The notes below the pieces were generated by a model. It was given only the letters and a program-made list of their open reading frames with translations, was not told the DNA's origin and searched no databases. A program made the position numbers and the translations under genes. Shown here one piece after another: positions 54,692 through 63,680 of a stretch of DNA of 64,000 nt. How positions within the stretch are numbered: the stretch's first letter is position 1; each line of letters opens with the position of its first letter. Source of the DNA: Clostridium manihotivorum (GTDB lineage: Bacteria > Bacillota > Clostridia > Clostridiales > Clostridiaceae); the NCBI RefSeq assembly GCF_004015185.1, contig NZ_CP025746.1:5721776-5785775 (forward strand). Direction: 5' to 3'.

Positions 54692-56411
54692 CGAAACCAC
54701 TGAAAAACATATTATAAATATTTGAAAATATGTAAATTAAATCAGAAAAAGGTAGAATAAAATAGAAAAACCCCCCTTAAAATGGTATAATGGAATTGCG
54801 ACAACCATAACCAAAAAGGGGGTTTCAACCATATGTTAAGAAATCAATCAAAACAATACAGTCTATATTCTATATTATACCACAAGATTCCTGATAATCA
54901 TATATTGAAACTAATTGATCAAGCTGTGGATTTTAGTTTTGTTAATAAACTTCTTGAAAGTTCTTATTGCAAATATTATGGCCGTCCCGCAAAGGAACCG
55001 GAAATGATGATAAGATTGTTGATTTTACAATATTTATATAATCTATCGGATAAAAAAATAATAGAAGAAACTTCTTTAAATCTTGCATCCATGTGGTTTG
55101 TTGGCTTAAACCCAGAAGAGGAACTTCCGCATCCAAGTCTTCTTGCTAAATTTAGAGTCCATAGACTACAAGAAGTTACAATGGATGAGATCATAAAAGA
55201 AGTTGTAAGACAATGCGTTGAAAAAGGAATTATAAAAGGACATAGTATAAGCATTGATTCTACTCATACACATGCTAATACAGGTAAGTTAGTTCCTGAG
55301 AGAGTATTAAAGCACTTAGCTAAAAAAATCCTAAAGAACCTGGAAGAAGAAAAAGGGGCAATACCTGAGGATATTGATGCAAACATTCCTGATTATAAAG
55401 CAATCGATGATCACAAAGTAGCCAAAGAAACAATGAAAGCATACTTGGAAGATCTTATGGAGAAAGCAGAAAATCATATAGAAAATCCTGATACTTCTGC
55501 TACCGCAGCGGTTATTAATAATGCTCGTGAAATCATATTCGATGAGAAATTTATTCAACAAAAAAGAGTACGTTCATTAGTAGACCAAGATGCAAGAGTG
55601 GGAAACAAAAGTAAAACTGATAGTTTTTTTGGATACAAGACAGAATTTATAATGACTACAGGTTCAGAACGTATAATCACTGCGGTAGCAGTACATGATG
55701 GAACTTATGTTGACGGAACAGGTTTTAAAGAATTATACGAGCTAACGAAAGAAGCAGGGATTGAAGCAGAAGAAGTTTATGGTGATAAAGCATACTTTAG
55801 AAAACCCATTTTAGACTTAATTAAAGAAGATCAAGCAGAAGCTTATATACCTGTTAGTGAATCTGTATATCGTATCGATGAGAGTAAATTTAATTATAAT
55901 AAAGACTCCGACCAATGGTATTGTAAACATGGAAACAATACAGTAAAAAAGAAAGCAAAAATCAATAAAAGTGGTAAAAAAAGTTTTAGATATACTTTTG
56001 ACAAAGAAATATGTAAAGATTGTCCACACCGTTCTGAATGTATTAATGGTAAAATGTCCGCAAGAACTTTAGAAGTTGGAGTAAATGCACACGAGTACTA
56101 CGAGTATAGTCAACGTGCAAAGACTCAAGAGTCTTTAGAAAAATATAAAAACCGTTCCTGTCAAGAGTGGAAAAATGGTGAGATGAAGAGATTTCATGGG
56201 TTAGACCGTGCCAAAGGGTATGGTCTAAGAAGCATGGGCATGCAAGCCCGGTTAACGGCATTAGCGGTAAATTTAAAGAGGATAGCCAAGCTGGTATCCT
56301 CTTTTTTATTAGATATACTGAATTTTTTGACAAATAAAGGATGTTTAATCTATCTTTATTGAATAAGCCATTTTTTATTGTCTAAAAGATGCTACTTTTT
56401 CAGTGGTTTCG
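54692..56411 (+). mobile_element. IS1182-family insertion sequence, 1720 bp
   Basis: Perfect 16-bp terminal inverted repeats, CGAAACCACTGAAAAA at 54692-54707 and its complement at 56396-56411, flanked by a 7-bp direct repeat CTCCGTC (54685-54691 and 56412-56418). Removing the element and one repeat rebuilds a hairpin of the REP type (GGGACATAAG joined to CTCCGTCCCCCTGTCCC). The transposase is intact, so this copy looks recent and possibly active. Confidence 0.9.
54833..56362 (+). CDS. IS1182-family transposase
   Basis: A 509-residue DDE-type transposase. The DUF772 N-terminal domain is YYGRPAKEPEMMIRLLILQYLYNLSDKKI; the first acid is in SISIDSTHTHANTG, the second near EEVYGDKAYFRK, and a zinc-like cluster follows, CKDCPHRSECINGKMSAR. 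The C-terminal part (RFHGLDRAKGYGLRSMGMQARL) is typical of the family. It fills the element and has no visible frameshift. A different IS1182-family enzyme is at 58289-59917. Confidence 0.9.
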   Translation: MLRNQSKQYSLYSILYHKIPDNHILKLIDQAVDFSFVNKLLESSYCKYYGRPAKEPEMMIRLLILQYLYNLSDKKIIEETSLNLASMWFVGLNPEEELPHPSLLAKFRVHRLQEVTMDEIIKEVVRQCVEKGIIKGHSISIDSTHTHANTGKLVPERVLKHLAKKILKNLEEEKGAIPEDIDANIPDYKAIDDHKVAKETMKAYLEDLMEKAENHIENPDTSATAAVINNAREIIFDEKFIQQKRVRSLVDQDARVGNKSKTDSFFGYKTEFIMTTGSERIITAVAVHDGTYVDGTGFKELYELTKEAGIEAEEVYGDKAYFRKPILDLIKEDQAEAYIPVSESVYRIDESKFNYNKDSDQWYCKHGNNTVKKKAKINKSGKKSFRYTFDKEICKDCPHRSECINGKMSARTLEVGVNAHEYYEYSQRAKTQESLEKYKNRSCQEWKNGEMKRFHGLDRAKGYGLRSMGMQARLTALAVNLKRIAKLVSSFLLDILNFLTNKGCLIYLY

Positions 56412-56583
56412 CTCCGTCCCCCTGTCCCTCACAACTAACAAAACAACCAATTTTTCTTCAAATAATTAGCAATTTAACATTTTTTCTCTTTTTACGAGCA
56501 TTTGGTGTAATATTAATGTATAATTTCTAATATATGTATCTAATAGCTTTGGTTATAAGTTAATGTACAAGGGGGGAATTGAT

Positions 56584-57876
56584 TTGGAATTTCTAAATCC
56601 AAACGAGAAAATTAGACTAATGAGGAAAAAGTTTCGAGTAAACCAGTCAGAGCTTGAAAACACAAATATGACAAGAGCTTTCATCAGCATGATGGAAAGC
56701 GGAAAAAGAAACGTAAGTAAATCCAGTTCTAAGCTTTTAGCAGAAAGATTTAACGAAATAGCTAAAAGGATAAGTGTCAATCTAGACTTAGATGCAGAGT
56801 ATTTTTCTAGAACTCCAGAGGAGGATGCTAGATACTACTGCGAGAACGAACTTAGAAGTAACGATGGGCTTTCTCTTAAAAAGCTGTACGAGCTTATTGA
56901 AATAGAAAAAAGGTTTAATCTAAGAGATTTATTAGCTGAGTGTTATAAAATTGCTGGGGTAATGTACAATAAGGAGAAGGATTACACCAATGCTTTTATA
57001 GAACTAAATAATGCTTTAGGGCTTTATAAAGAGTTAAAGGATGAACAGAGTCAAATCACTATTTACCTAGAACTAGGTAGTTGTAAGTATATGAAAAGTA
57101 GCTACGAAGATGCAAGTCTTTATTATAAAAATGCTACAACTTATGCCTTAGCGCATAAGGATTACAGAGCTTTTTCAAGATCAAGCAGATCACTAGCCTT
57201 ATGCTATGCTCGTATGGGAAAATATGATGAGTGTCTATCGATAATAGATAATGAAATATTAAATAGTTCTATAACTCCTGAGGACGACATATTAATAGCT
57301 GCAAAATCAGATAAAGCTAATGTCTTATCACTAATTGGTAAAAGCGATGAAGCTGCCAAACAATGCTTTGAATTAATTGAGTTAATAAAAGATAAGTCCC
57401 CAAGCAAGTACAGCTCTATGCTTTCATCACTGTACGCTAATATAGGTGAATATTATTACCATAATAAGGATTACGAAAAAAGCTTACAGTACGTAAGCCA
57501 AGCTCAAAGCTTAAGGCTGAAATATAATAAAGAAAAACTTTCGATACCATTAACATTAAAAGCAAAGGTATTATATGCTCAAGGGTTGCTTGAAGAAAGC
57601 TTGATGCTATTCGATTTAGCTACTGAAATGGCAGAGCAATACAATAGACTAGATCTATTATTAGAGGCCTATAAGGAATTAGCAGATGTCCTATCAGAAA
57701 ATAAATTATTTGATAAATTAAAACTAAGCATGGAAAAATTGTTAGAAACCTTAGAAACATGTGACACAAAAGAAGGAAAACGTTTCGCACTTTATAAGCT
57801 AGTTGAAGCTGCTAATGAAAAAGGCGATCAAACTCTCTGTAATAATTACCTAAAACAATTAAAGGAATTTATATAG
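56584..57876 (+). CDS. RRNPP-type quorum-sensing regulator (HTH plus TPR)
   Basis: A 430-residue regulator. The N-terminal helix-turn-helix lies in residues 1-60 (NEKIRLMRKKFRVNQSELE, MTRAFISMMESGKRNVS). The rest is a run of tetratricopeptide-like helices, for example CYKIAGVMYNKEKDYTNAFIELNNAL and LYANIGEYYYHNKDYEKSLQYV, as in the peptide-binding domain of Rgg/PlcR/NprR-like proteins. I start at TTG 56584-56586, 7 bp after AAGGGGGG; the ATG at 56563 overlaps no site. A small exported-peptide gene lies 83 bp downstream with a palindrome between them, the layout of clostridial peptide quorum-sensing pairs. Confidence 0.82.
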   Translation: MEFLNPNEKIRLMRKKFRVNQSELENTNMTRAFISMMESGKRNVSKSSSKLLAERFNEIAKRISVNLDLDAEYFSRTPEEDARYYCENELRSNDGLSLKKLYELIEIEKRFNLRDLLAECYKIAGVMYNKEKDYTNAFIELNNALGLYKELKDEQSQITIYLELGSCKYMKSSYEDASLYYKNATTYALAHKDYRAFSRSSRSLALCYARMGKYDECLSIIDNEILNSSITPEDDILIAAKSDKANVLSLIGKSDEAAKQCFELIELIKDKSPSKYSSMLSSLYANIGEYYYHNKDYEKSLQYVSQAQSLRLKYNKEKLSIPLTLKAKVLYAQGLLEESLMLFDLATEMAEQYNRLDLLLEAYKELADVLSENKLFDKLKLSMEKLLETLETCDTKEGKRFALYKLVEAANEKGDQTLCNNYLKQLKEFI

Positions 57877-57885
57877 AAATTATAT

Positions 57886-57927
57886 TTTCACTTATATAGT
57901 GAAATATTGATATAAATGTAATATAAT
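57886..57927 (+). promoter_or_regulatory. Candidate operator and promoter of the signal-peptide gene
   Basis: TTTCAC-TTATATA-GTGAAA (57886-57904) is a perfect inverted repeat. It is followed after 17 bp by TATAAT (57922-57927), so the right arm takes the place of the -35 box. That suits activation by the upstream regulator. A near copy is at 61252-61290. Confidence 0.6.
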
Positions 57928-57959
57928 AGTAACATAAATAGTTTGGAGGGATGTTAGTT

Positions 57960-58094
57960 ATGAGAAAGAAATTATCAACTATTATGCTTAGTGTTCTAGT
58001 TCTGGGAATTTTAGCTATTCCCGTCAACAATATTACACCTACCAATGGTGGACATATATTCCACACACTGATTGACTGGGTAGACCCAATATAG
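57960..58094 (+). CDS. Small exported peptide, candidate RRNPP signal precursor
   Basis: A 44-residue peptide: basic start MRKKLS, hydrophobic core TIMLSVLVLGILAIPV, then a short polar tail ending HTLIDWVDPI. This is the layout of secreted pro-peptides that are processed outside and re-imported to bind their TPR regulator. The ATG at 57960-57962 follows TTTGGAGGG; an in-frame ATG three codons earlier is closer to that site. The tail is only about 24 residues, so the mature signal is likely the last 5-10. Which residues act is inference. Confidence 0.65.
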   Translation: MRKKLSTIMLSVLVLGILAIPVNNITPTNGGHIFHTLIDWVDPI

Positions 58095-58107
58095 TAAACA
58101 TAAAATT

Positions 58108-60018
58108 AAAGGGGCTGTCGCATTAGCGGTTAAAAACCGTTGATGCTCAGCCCTAATTTTCTAAGAATTTATAAGAGTTACAACTATATTTTAAAACATT
58201 TTTTCTGAAAATCTAAAAAATGGCGTACTTTAATAAGCCTTTAAGGTTAAGGCTTATTTTAAAATAATTAGTTTCTTAAAATTTAACTTTATGCACCTTT
58301 TTTTAGTGAAAAAAGGTGATTTCCAGTTCTCTCTGATTGTATTTTATTATGTAGCTTGTTTACATTATGTGCCATTGCTAAAAGAATACTTTCGGCCCAA
58401 ACATTCTGTTTGCCCTTCGAGAGGAATCTTCTGAAGCCCATATCTTGTTTTATCTCTGCAAAAGAGCCTTCAGCTTGAATGCTTCGGTTCATTCTAAGTT
58501 GGCAGCCTTCTTCGCTTACAACTCTTTCTAAATCTTTCTTTCTAAGCTTATTAAACAACTTTGAGGTTTCAAGATTTTTAGTTCTTTCTTCCAAAGGTGT
58601 CTTGCTGTTATTTCCTTTTATACATTTGCTTTTGTAAGAACAAGAACTGCAATCTTCGCAGGTATATATTGTTTTTTCGCTTATGTATCCAGTTTTACTC
58701 TTTCTTTTTATAGTCTTACTAAACATTAACTTTTTATTATTCTTGCAGATATAGTAATCTCCAATTTCATCATAGTCCATATTCTCAATTCTACTAATAT
58801 CCCTTTGGTATTTTCTTGTTTTAGATATCTCATAGTTTGATGGTTTAATGAAAGAGAGTTGTCCGTTTTTTTCAATAAATAGATAGTTCTCTTCGCTTTC
58901 ATAGCCAGCGTCAGCAACTATTTTTAGATATTTAAAACTTAGAGATTCTTCCATACTCTTAATAAATGGAATGAGTGTAGGGGTATCCGTTGGCTGATCG
59001 CATACGGTGAGCCATACAATATATTCTGAATCAACGCCGTGTTGGACATTGTATCCAGCTTTTAACTGACCATTTCCCATAGCGTCTTCTTTCATTCTCA
59101 TAAACGTTGAATCATTATCTGTTTTTGAATAGCTATTACGGTTACCGCAAATGTATAACTTTTGCGTGTATTCTTTTAACTTGTTAAGATACTCTTCAAG
59201 AGTTTCAATAGATCGCTGTAATGGCATTTTTCTTTTCCCTGATCCGTGCACAAATTCAATATTTCTCTCATATTTCAGAGCGTAAAGCTTTTTTCGCAAC
59301 TTTTTTATATGCTTCATCTTCACTTTGTCATTGTATATTAGCTTAATTCCATATAGTTCCTCACAGTTAGCTACTAAATTAGCAAATTTAACAAGAAGCT
59401 TTTCTAAATTCTTTGTAACTGCCTTTTTACAAACAAAAGTGTATTTATTAGCACAAGCCTCAATTTTTGTACCATCAATAAATATAGCATCTCCAGATAT
59501 CTCTCCTGCAGCATGAAGACATTCTGTCATTTCGGCTAAGATTCTTTCTGCACATGGTGCAAAATGCAAGCTTCTAAATCTAGCAAATGTTGAATGATGA
59601 GGTATTGGTGAATTTTCAAGAAGATACATGAAGTTAATATCACGTCGACAATATTTTTCCATATCTCGTGAAGAATAGATATGGTTCATGTAAGAATAGA
59701 GTACAATCTTCAGCATCTGTCGTGGCGTAGCTTGATTTTCCCTAAGTCGGGAATAAGTCGAATATAAATCTGTTAAATCCATCTCCTCTACAAATTGACT
59801 TAGCAAACGCACCGAATCATTATCTGAGACCATATAATCAATATTAAATGGAAGTTTTAATTGATAACTTCCTCTATTTAAAGTATAATCTTTATGTAAA
59901 TTAATATGTTTGGTCATATATTAATTTTACAATAAATCCAGCACTCTTGTGAATGCTGGATTTATTTTTATGCAAAAAAAGAAGCTGTGCACTAAATACT
60001 TAGTGCGACAGCCCCTTT
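58108..60018 (-). mobile_element. Second IS1182-family insertion sequence, about 1.9 kb
   Basis: Terminal inverted repeats AAAGGGGCTGTCGCA at 58108-58122 and its complement at 60004-60018. No clear target duplication was found. It starts 14 bp after the signal-peptide stop, so it separates that gene from whatever followed. The ends and transposase differ from the element at 54692-56411. Confidence 0.85.
58289..59917 (-). CDS. IS1182-family transposase (second type)
   Basis: A 542-residue DDE transposase: YSYMNHIYSSRDMEKYCRRD and MYLLENSPIPHHSTFARFR in the N-terminal domain, FIDGTKIEACANKY (first Asp), KIVADAGYESEENY (second), the CEDCSSCSYKSKCIKG cysteine cluster, and RMNRSIQAEGSFAEIKQDMGFRRFL (Glu) near the C-terminus. 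The frame is intact. It fills the element at 58108-60018. Confidence 0.9.
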   Translation of the reverse strand: MTKHINLHKDYTLNRGSYQLKLPFNIDYMVSDNDSVRLLSQFVEEMDLTDLYSTYSRLRENQATPRQMLKIVLYSYMNHIYSSRDMEKYCRRDINFMYLLENSPIPHHSTFARFRSLHFAPCAERILAEMTECLHAAGEISGDAIFIDGTKIEACANKYTFVCKKAVTKNLEKLLVKFANLVANCEELYGIKLIYNDKVKMKHIKKLRKKLYALKYERNIEFVHGSGKRKMPLQRSIETLEEYLNKLKEYTQKLYICGNRNSYSKTDNDSTFMRMKEDAMGNGQLKAGYNVQHGVDSEYIVWLTVCDQPTDTPTLIPFIKSMEESLSFKYLKIVADAGYESEENYLFIEKNGQLSFIKPSNYEISKTRKYQRDISRIENMDYDEIGDYYICKNNKKLMFSKTIKRKSKTGYISEKTIYTCEDCSSCSYKSKCIKGNNSKTPLEERTKNLETSKLFNKLRKKDLERVVSEEGCQLRMNRSIQAEGSFAEIKQDMGFRRFLSKGKQNVWAESILLAMAHNVNKLHNKIQSERTGNHLFSLKKGA

Positions 60019-60143
60019 TTTCTGTATTCAAAAGTTTAATTTTACTATAATTCGTAAGCGTAAAAATTTTAGTATCTTTAATAACTTCAAAAATAATATT
60101 AAAATATCCTAGTAAGGCAATAAGATGCTTTACTAGGATTAAT

Positions 60144-60443
60144 TTATGGCCTATCTTTAATTTTCATATTTTCAGGGATCTTTTCTGACCAAGGCATAAG
60201 AGCTTCTAAGCTTTCTCTGTCGGATACATCTATCTTTGATAGATTATCAAATAAATAAACTAAGTACCTTTCAATAACTAGTTTATTAGCTTTGGCAGTT
60301 TCAACAATGCTATAAATATTAGCACTATAAGTTGCTCCTTTAGCAGTATTGGCAAAAATAAAGTTCTTACGACCGATAACGAAAGGCTTAATTGCTCTTA
60401 CAGCAGCATTATTATCAACCTCTAAAACCATCCAATAAAACAT
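60144..60443 (-). pseudogene. C-terminal fragment of IS66 transposase
   Basis: 99 codons: EVDNNAAVRAIKPFVIGRKNFIFANTAKGATYSANIYSIVETAKAN, the conserved end of the IS66 DDE domain with the final Glu in LEVDNN, then the C-terminal LEALMPWSEKIPENMK tail. It overlaps the upstream fragment out of frame, so a frameshift separates them. Confidence 0.85.
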
Positions 60444-60830
60444 TTTTTAATCCTAGTAAGTGTTTTTCAGCATAATCAAGTGACTTACCTAAATGACTTC
60501 TTGGAAGAGCATCTTTAATTTCTCTTTCAACATATTCAATAAAGTTGTCTAGAACTGGAGCTAGCTTTTCAGATCTTGATTTAAATCTGATATCATAGTA
60601 ATTTTCTTCATTCGAATAAGCCTCTATATTGTCTTTATCAGTGCTTAATGAAACTTCATGAAAAATAGTTGTTGAAGAGTTGATTTTTTCTAATCTCCTT
60701 CTATGATAATAAAATTGGCTTCTGGTAAGCTCATTTTCTATACAAAACTCTTTCAATGTTACTGTACCTTTATATGAATCAAACTTATTAACATATCGCT
60801 CCTAAGCGGCATTATCTAATTTTCTAGACA
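60415..60830 (-). pseudogene. Fused remnant of IS66 first gene and transposase middle part
   Basis: Reading from the ATG at 60828-60830: MSRKLDNAA, a stop where family members would have a Trp codon, then ERYVNKFDSYKGTVTLKEFCIENELTRSQFYYHRRRLEKI (the small IS66 protein). It then runs without a break into KLAPVLDNFIEYVEREIKDALPRSHLGKSLDYAEKHLLGL, part of the large transposase. The join marks an internal deletion of more than 1 kb. Confidence 0.8.
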
Positions 60831-60943
60831 TAAATATCCTCCCATTGATAATCTTTTTCCTTGATTTTATCAATAGGAGGACATGTTATCTAGGTACTTA
60901 ATTTTTTACGCTTACAATTATATATTGAAAAAAGGCAACATAA

Positions 60944-60991
60944 AAAGTGCATAAATCCCTACATTTTGATGTTGGAACTTTTATGCACTTT
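60944..60991. terminator. Hairpin AAAGTGCATAAA / TTTATGCACTTT
   Basis: Perfect 12-bp arms with a 24-base loop, just outside the IS66 remnant. It could be a weak terminator or part of another element's end; no T-run of note follows. Confidence 0.45.
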
Positions 60992-61049
60992 CATATTAAC
61001 ATTTACACTATTTACAAAGAAAGATTATCATCATTAACAATTCCATTCT

Positions 61050-61290
61050 ACATCAATTTTAAACACAAAAGATTTAGCTTTTACCGATAAACAAACCATG
61101 GAAAGATTATTACAAACCTCAGAAAGATATGATATAAGGAGAAAGACTCTTCCCACTTTATAAGCTAGTCGAAGCAGCTAATGAACAGGAGAATCAACCG
61201 GTCTGTAATAATTACCTAAAACAATTAAATAAATTCATATAGAAATTATATTTTCATATATATATAGTGAAATATTGATAGAAATATAAT
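61050..61290 (+). pseudogene. Decayed copy of the RRNPP regulator 3' end and its operator
   Basis: 61156-61242 reads LYKLVEAANEQENQPVCNNY and on to a stop, matching the end of the regulator at 56584-57876 (LYKLVEAANEKGDQTLCNNY) at most positions. Upstream, out of frame, TMERLLQTSERYD matches SMEKLLETLETCD. Downstream the match continues through TTTCA...GTGAAA (61252-61272) and TATAAT (61285-61290), with about 5 bp missing between operator and -10 box. No peptide gene follows. This is a second, dead peptide-signalling module or a duplicated fragment. Confidence 0.85.
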
Positions 61291-61302
61291 ATTCCTTTAT
61301 CC

Positions 61303-61334
61303 AGACTTTGAATATCAAAGTCTTAGTTTTTTAA
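61303..61334 (+). terminator. Terminator after the decayed signalling module
   Basis: Stem AGACTTTGA with TCAAAGTCT, 3-base loop, then TAGTTTTTT on the plus strand. It probably once ended the peptide transcript of the lost module. Confidence 0.75.
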
Positions 61335-61542
61335 CAAAAGCCAACTAACTACCAACATTTTTGAATTAATTCCGATTTGCATAATTATAATTATTATTAA
61401 GATTATATATGTAAATTCAAATGACTTATAACTGTAATTCTTTGAATTTTCATATATAACTTATATTTAAAGAAATTTTATTCATCAAAAATAATATTCT
61501 CGAAAATTACGACAAAGCAATACTACTTTGTCAATTTTATAA

Positions 61543-62271
61543 TTATAAAATTCTAGTATTTATCAAAACTTCGCTTATCTTTGAAGCTATGATACTATGG
61601 CCCTTTTCCGTAAAATGTATTCCATCAAAAATAAATATTTCCGACTTCTCTTGTTTTAATAATTCACTGTTACAATTAACTAAATAAAAATTATTATTTT
61701 TTTTCAACAAGTCACTAAGTTTATCTATGTATCTATTAATTCTTACATTAGTAAGATAATCCAATTGAATAAAAGGCGCTAATACCACAACTTTTATCCC
61801 GTGAGAATTTAAAGATGTTATAATTTCCTCCATAGAATCTATGTAATCCTTTATATTTGTAACAGGTTCAACCCTTAATATTTTAGCAACTAAGTGTTTG
61901 ATAAAAGATTTAAGCAATAATTTAAATCTATTAAAATAACTATAGTTCAGTCGTTCTACATTTCTTAACTTCATATCTATGTTAGAGCTTGAATACTTTA
62001 AATTAAATCTCCTGCTTAATGTTTTCTTTATTTTTATATCCACATCAGTAGTTCCAAATTGCAGTATTACTATGTCTGGTTTCACTTTAATTACTTTTTT
62101 ATCTAAATACTTCTTTGCTCTAGTAATAGGGAATCCCCCTAAACTTACAATCTCATTATCATAAATATTATTTTTACTAGAAAGACTATCGAGTAGTTGA
62201 TTAAAAAAAGATACATTAGATTCATGTGGAAACCCCTCAATTAGACATGCACCAAATCCTACAATTTTCAT
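61543..62271 (-). CDS. SGNH/GDSL-like hydrolase with Cys in place of the block I Ser
   Basis: A 242-residue protein. Block I reads IVGFGACLIEGFPHES where GDSL would place Ser, so the nucleophile position is Cys or shifted; QFGTTDV stands at block III and FDGIHFTEKGH supplies the C-terminal Asp-His pair. I recall a GFGAC-type SGNH subgroup in polysaccharide regions of other bacteria. Possible role is deacylation or acyl transfer on EPS sugars. GGAGG precedes the ATG. It lies in a polysaccharide region with glf. Confidence 0.72.
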   Translation of the reverse strand: MKIVGFGACLIEGFPHESNVSFFNQLLDSLSSKNNIYDNEIVSLGGFPITRAKKYLDKKVIKVKPDIVILQFGTTDVDIKIKKTLSRRFNLKYSSSNIDMKLRNVERLNYSYFNRFKLLLKSFIKHLVAKILRVEPVTNIKDYIDSMEEIITSLNSHGIKVVVLAPFIQLDYLTNVRINRYIDKLSDLLKKNNNFYLVNCNSELLKQEKSEIFIFDGIHFTEKGHSIIASKISEVLINTRIL

Positions 62272-62485
62272 ATAAATGTTGCCTCCGTAATAAAATAGCT
62301 TTTTGTATAATTAAAATTATAATTCTAATTATACAAAAAGCAATAAAATATTACAATATCACACAAAATAACACATTATTTATTTTATAGCATATTAAAA
62401 GAGCTACGATGGATTACACTATTCCCCAAAATTATAATCATAGAATATCTCTCATACCTACTAAACTTACAATTCTAAAAAAAAT

Positions 62486-63601
62486 CTAAAATAAACTTCC
62501 AAACTCTCTACTTAAAGCTTCTAGAGCATGGTATATAACATGATGCATATCATAGTATTTATAATCAGCTAATCTGCCGCCAAATATAACATTCTTCTCT
62601 TTATCAGCAAGATCTTTGTATAATTTAAAAATGTTACTGTTCCTGTCATCATTCACAGGATAATATGGTTCATCTCCAACTTTCCACTCTGATGGATATT
62701 CTTTTGTAATTACAGTTTTCTCTTGATTTCCAAATTCGAAATGTTTATGTTCTATTATTCTTGTATATGGAGTCTCTCTATCAGTATAGTTAACAACAGC
62801 ATTTCCTTGGTAATTTTCTTTTTCTAATATTTCATGTTTAAATTCCAGACTTCTGTACTGCAAGAGACCAAATTTATAATTATAGAACTCATCAATCATA
62901 CCTGTAAAAACTATCTTATCTGCCATCATTTCAAACTTTTCTCTATCACTAAAGAAATCGGTACTCAGTTTCACGTCTACATCTTTAAGCATCTTTTCTA
63001 TTATAATATTATATCCGCCTTCAGGAATCCCCTGATATTTATCATCAAAATAATTATTATCATATGTAAACCTAACAGGTAGTCTCTTAATTATAAAAGA
63101 GGGTAAATCAATTGTACTTCGTCCCCATTGCTTCTCTGTATATCCCTTTATTAGCTTCTCATAAATATCAAATCCAACAAGTGAGATAGCTTGCTCCTCT
63201 AAGTTTTTAGGTATATTTATAGAATACTCTTTTTTCTGTTCCTCTATCTTATTTTTAGCTTCCTGTGGAGTTATAACTCCCCATAACTTGTTAAATGTAT
63301 TCATATTAAATGGTAAGTTATATATTTCCCCTTTATAATTAGCTATAGGCGAATTAATATATCTATTAAACGTTGCAAACTGATTGATGTAATCCCATAT
63401 TTTTTTATTACTTGTATGAAAAATGTGAGCTCCATATTTATGTACATTTATTCCTTCTATGTTTTCGCAATAAATATTTCCACCTATGTGATCTCTTCTA
63501 TCAATTACTAAACACTTCTTGTTGAGTTTACTAGCCTCATATGCAAAAACTGATCCGAATAACCCAGCTCCTACTATTAAATAATCATATTTTTTAGCCA
63601 T
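62486..63601 (-). CDS. glf: UDP-galactopyranose mutase
   Basis: A 371-residue flavoenzyme that interconverts UDP-galactopyranose and UDP-galactofuranose. The FAD-binding start is YDYLIVGAGLFGSVFAYEAS, then DRRDHIGGNIY, GAHIFHTSNKKIWDYIN, GYTEKQWG, LPVRFTYDNNYFDDKYQGIPEGGY, and VIFGGRLADYKYYDMHHVI near the end. All are typical of Glf, and length fits. The start is ATG at 63599-63601 with only a weak GGTG upstream. It implies galactofuranose in the polymer made by this third polysaccharide region. Confidence 0.95.
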   Translation of the reverse strand: MAKKYDYLIVGAGLFGSVFAYEASKLNKKCLVIDRRDHIGGNIYCENIEGINVHKYGAHIFHTSNKKIWDYINQFATFNRYINSPIANYKGEIYNLPFNMNTFNKLWGVITPQEAKNKIEEQKKEYSINIPKNLEEQAISLVGFDIYEKLIKGYTEKQWGRSTIDLPSFIIKRLPVRFTYDNNYFDDKYQGIPEGGYNIIIEKMLKDVDVKLSTDFFSDREKFEMMADKIVFTGMIDEFYNYKFGLLQYRSLEFKHEILEKENYQGNAVVNYTDRETPYTRIIEHKHFEFGNQEKTVITKEYPSEWKVGDEPYYPVNDDRNSNIFKLYKDLADKEKNVIFGGRLADYKYYDMHHVIYHALEALSREFGSLF

Positions 63602-63680
63602 TTATATACACCATCACTTTCTAAGAAATTATAACAACTTATCTAGGGAACTTACTACTTATTACTAATCAATAATATTC

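Larger units (their letters stand above)
60054..60915 (-). mobile_element. IS66-family deletion derivative, 0.86 kb
   Basis: Inverted ends GTAAGCGTAAAAATT (60054-60068) and AATTTTTTACGCTTAC (60900-60915). Inside are only the beginning of the IS66 first gene and the last part of the large transposase gene, so most of the element is missing. No clear 8-bp target duplication. It looks non-autonomous. Confidence 0.7.

Noticed and set aside
59325..59516. Plus-strand small hydrophobic protein
   Set aside because: It is the antisense shadow of the second IS1182 transposase.
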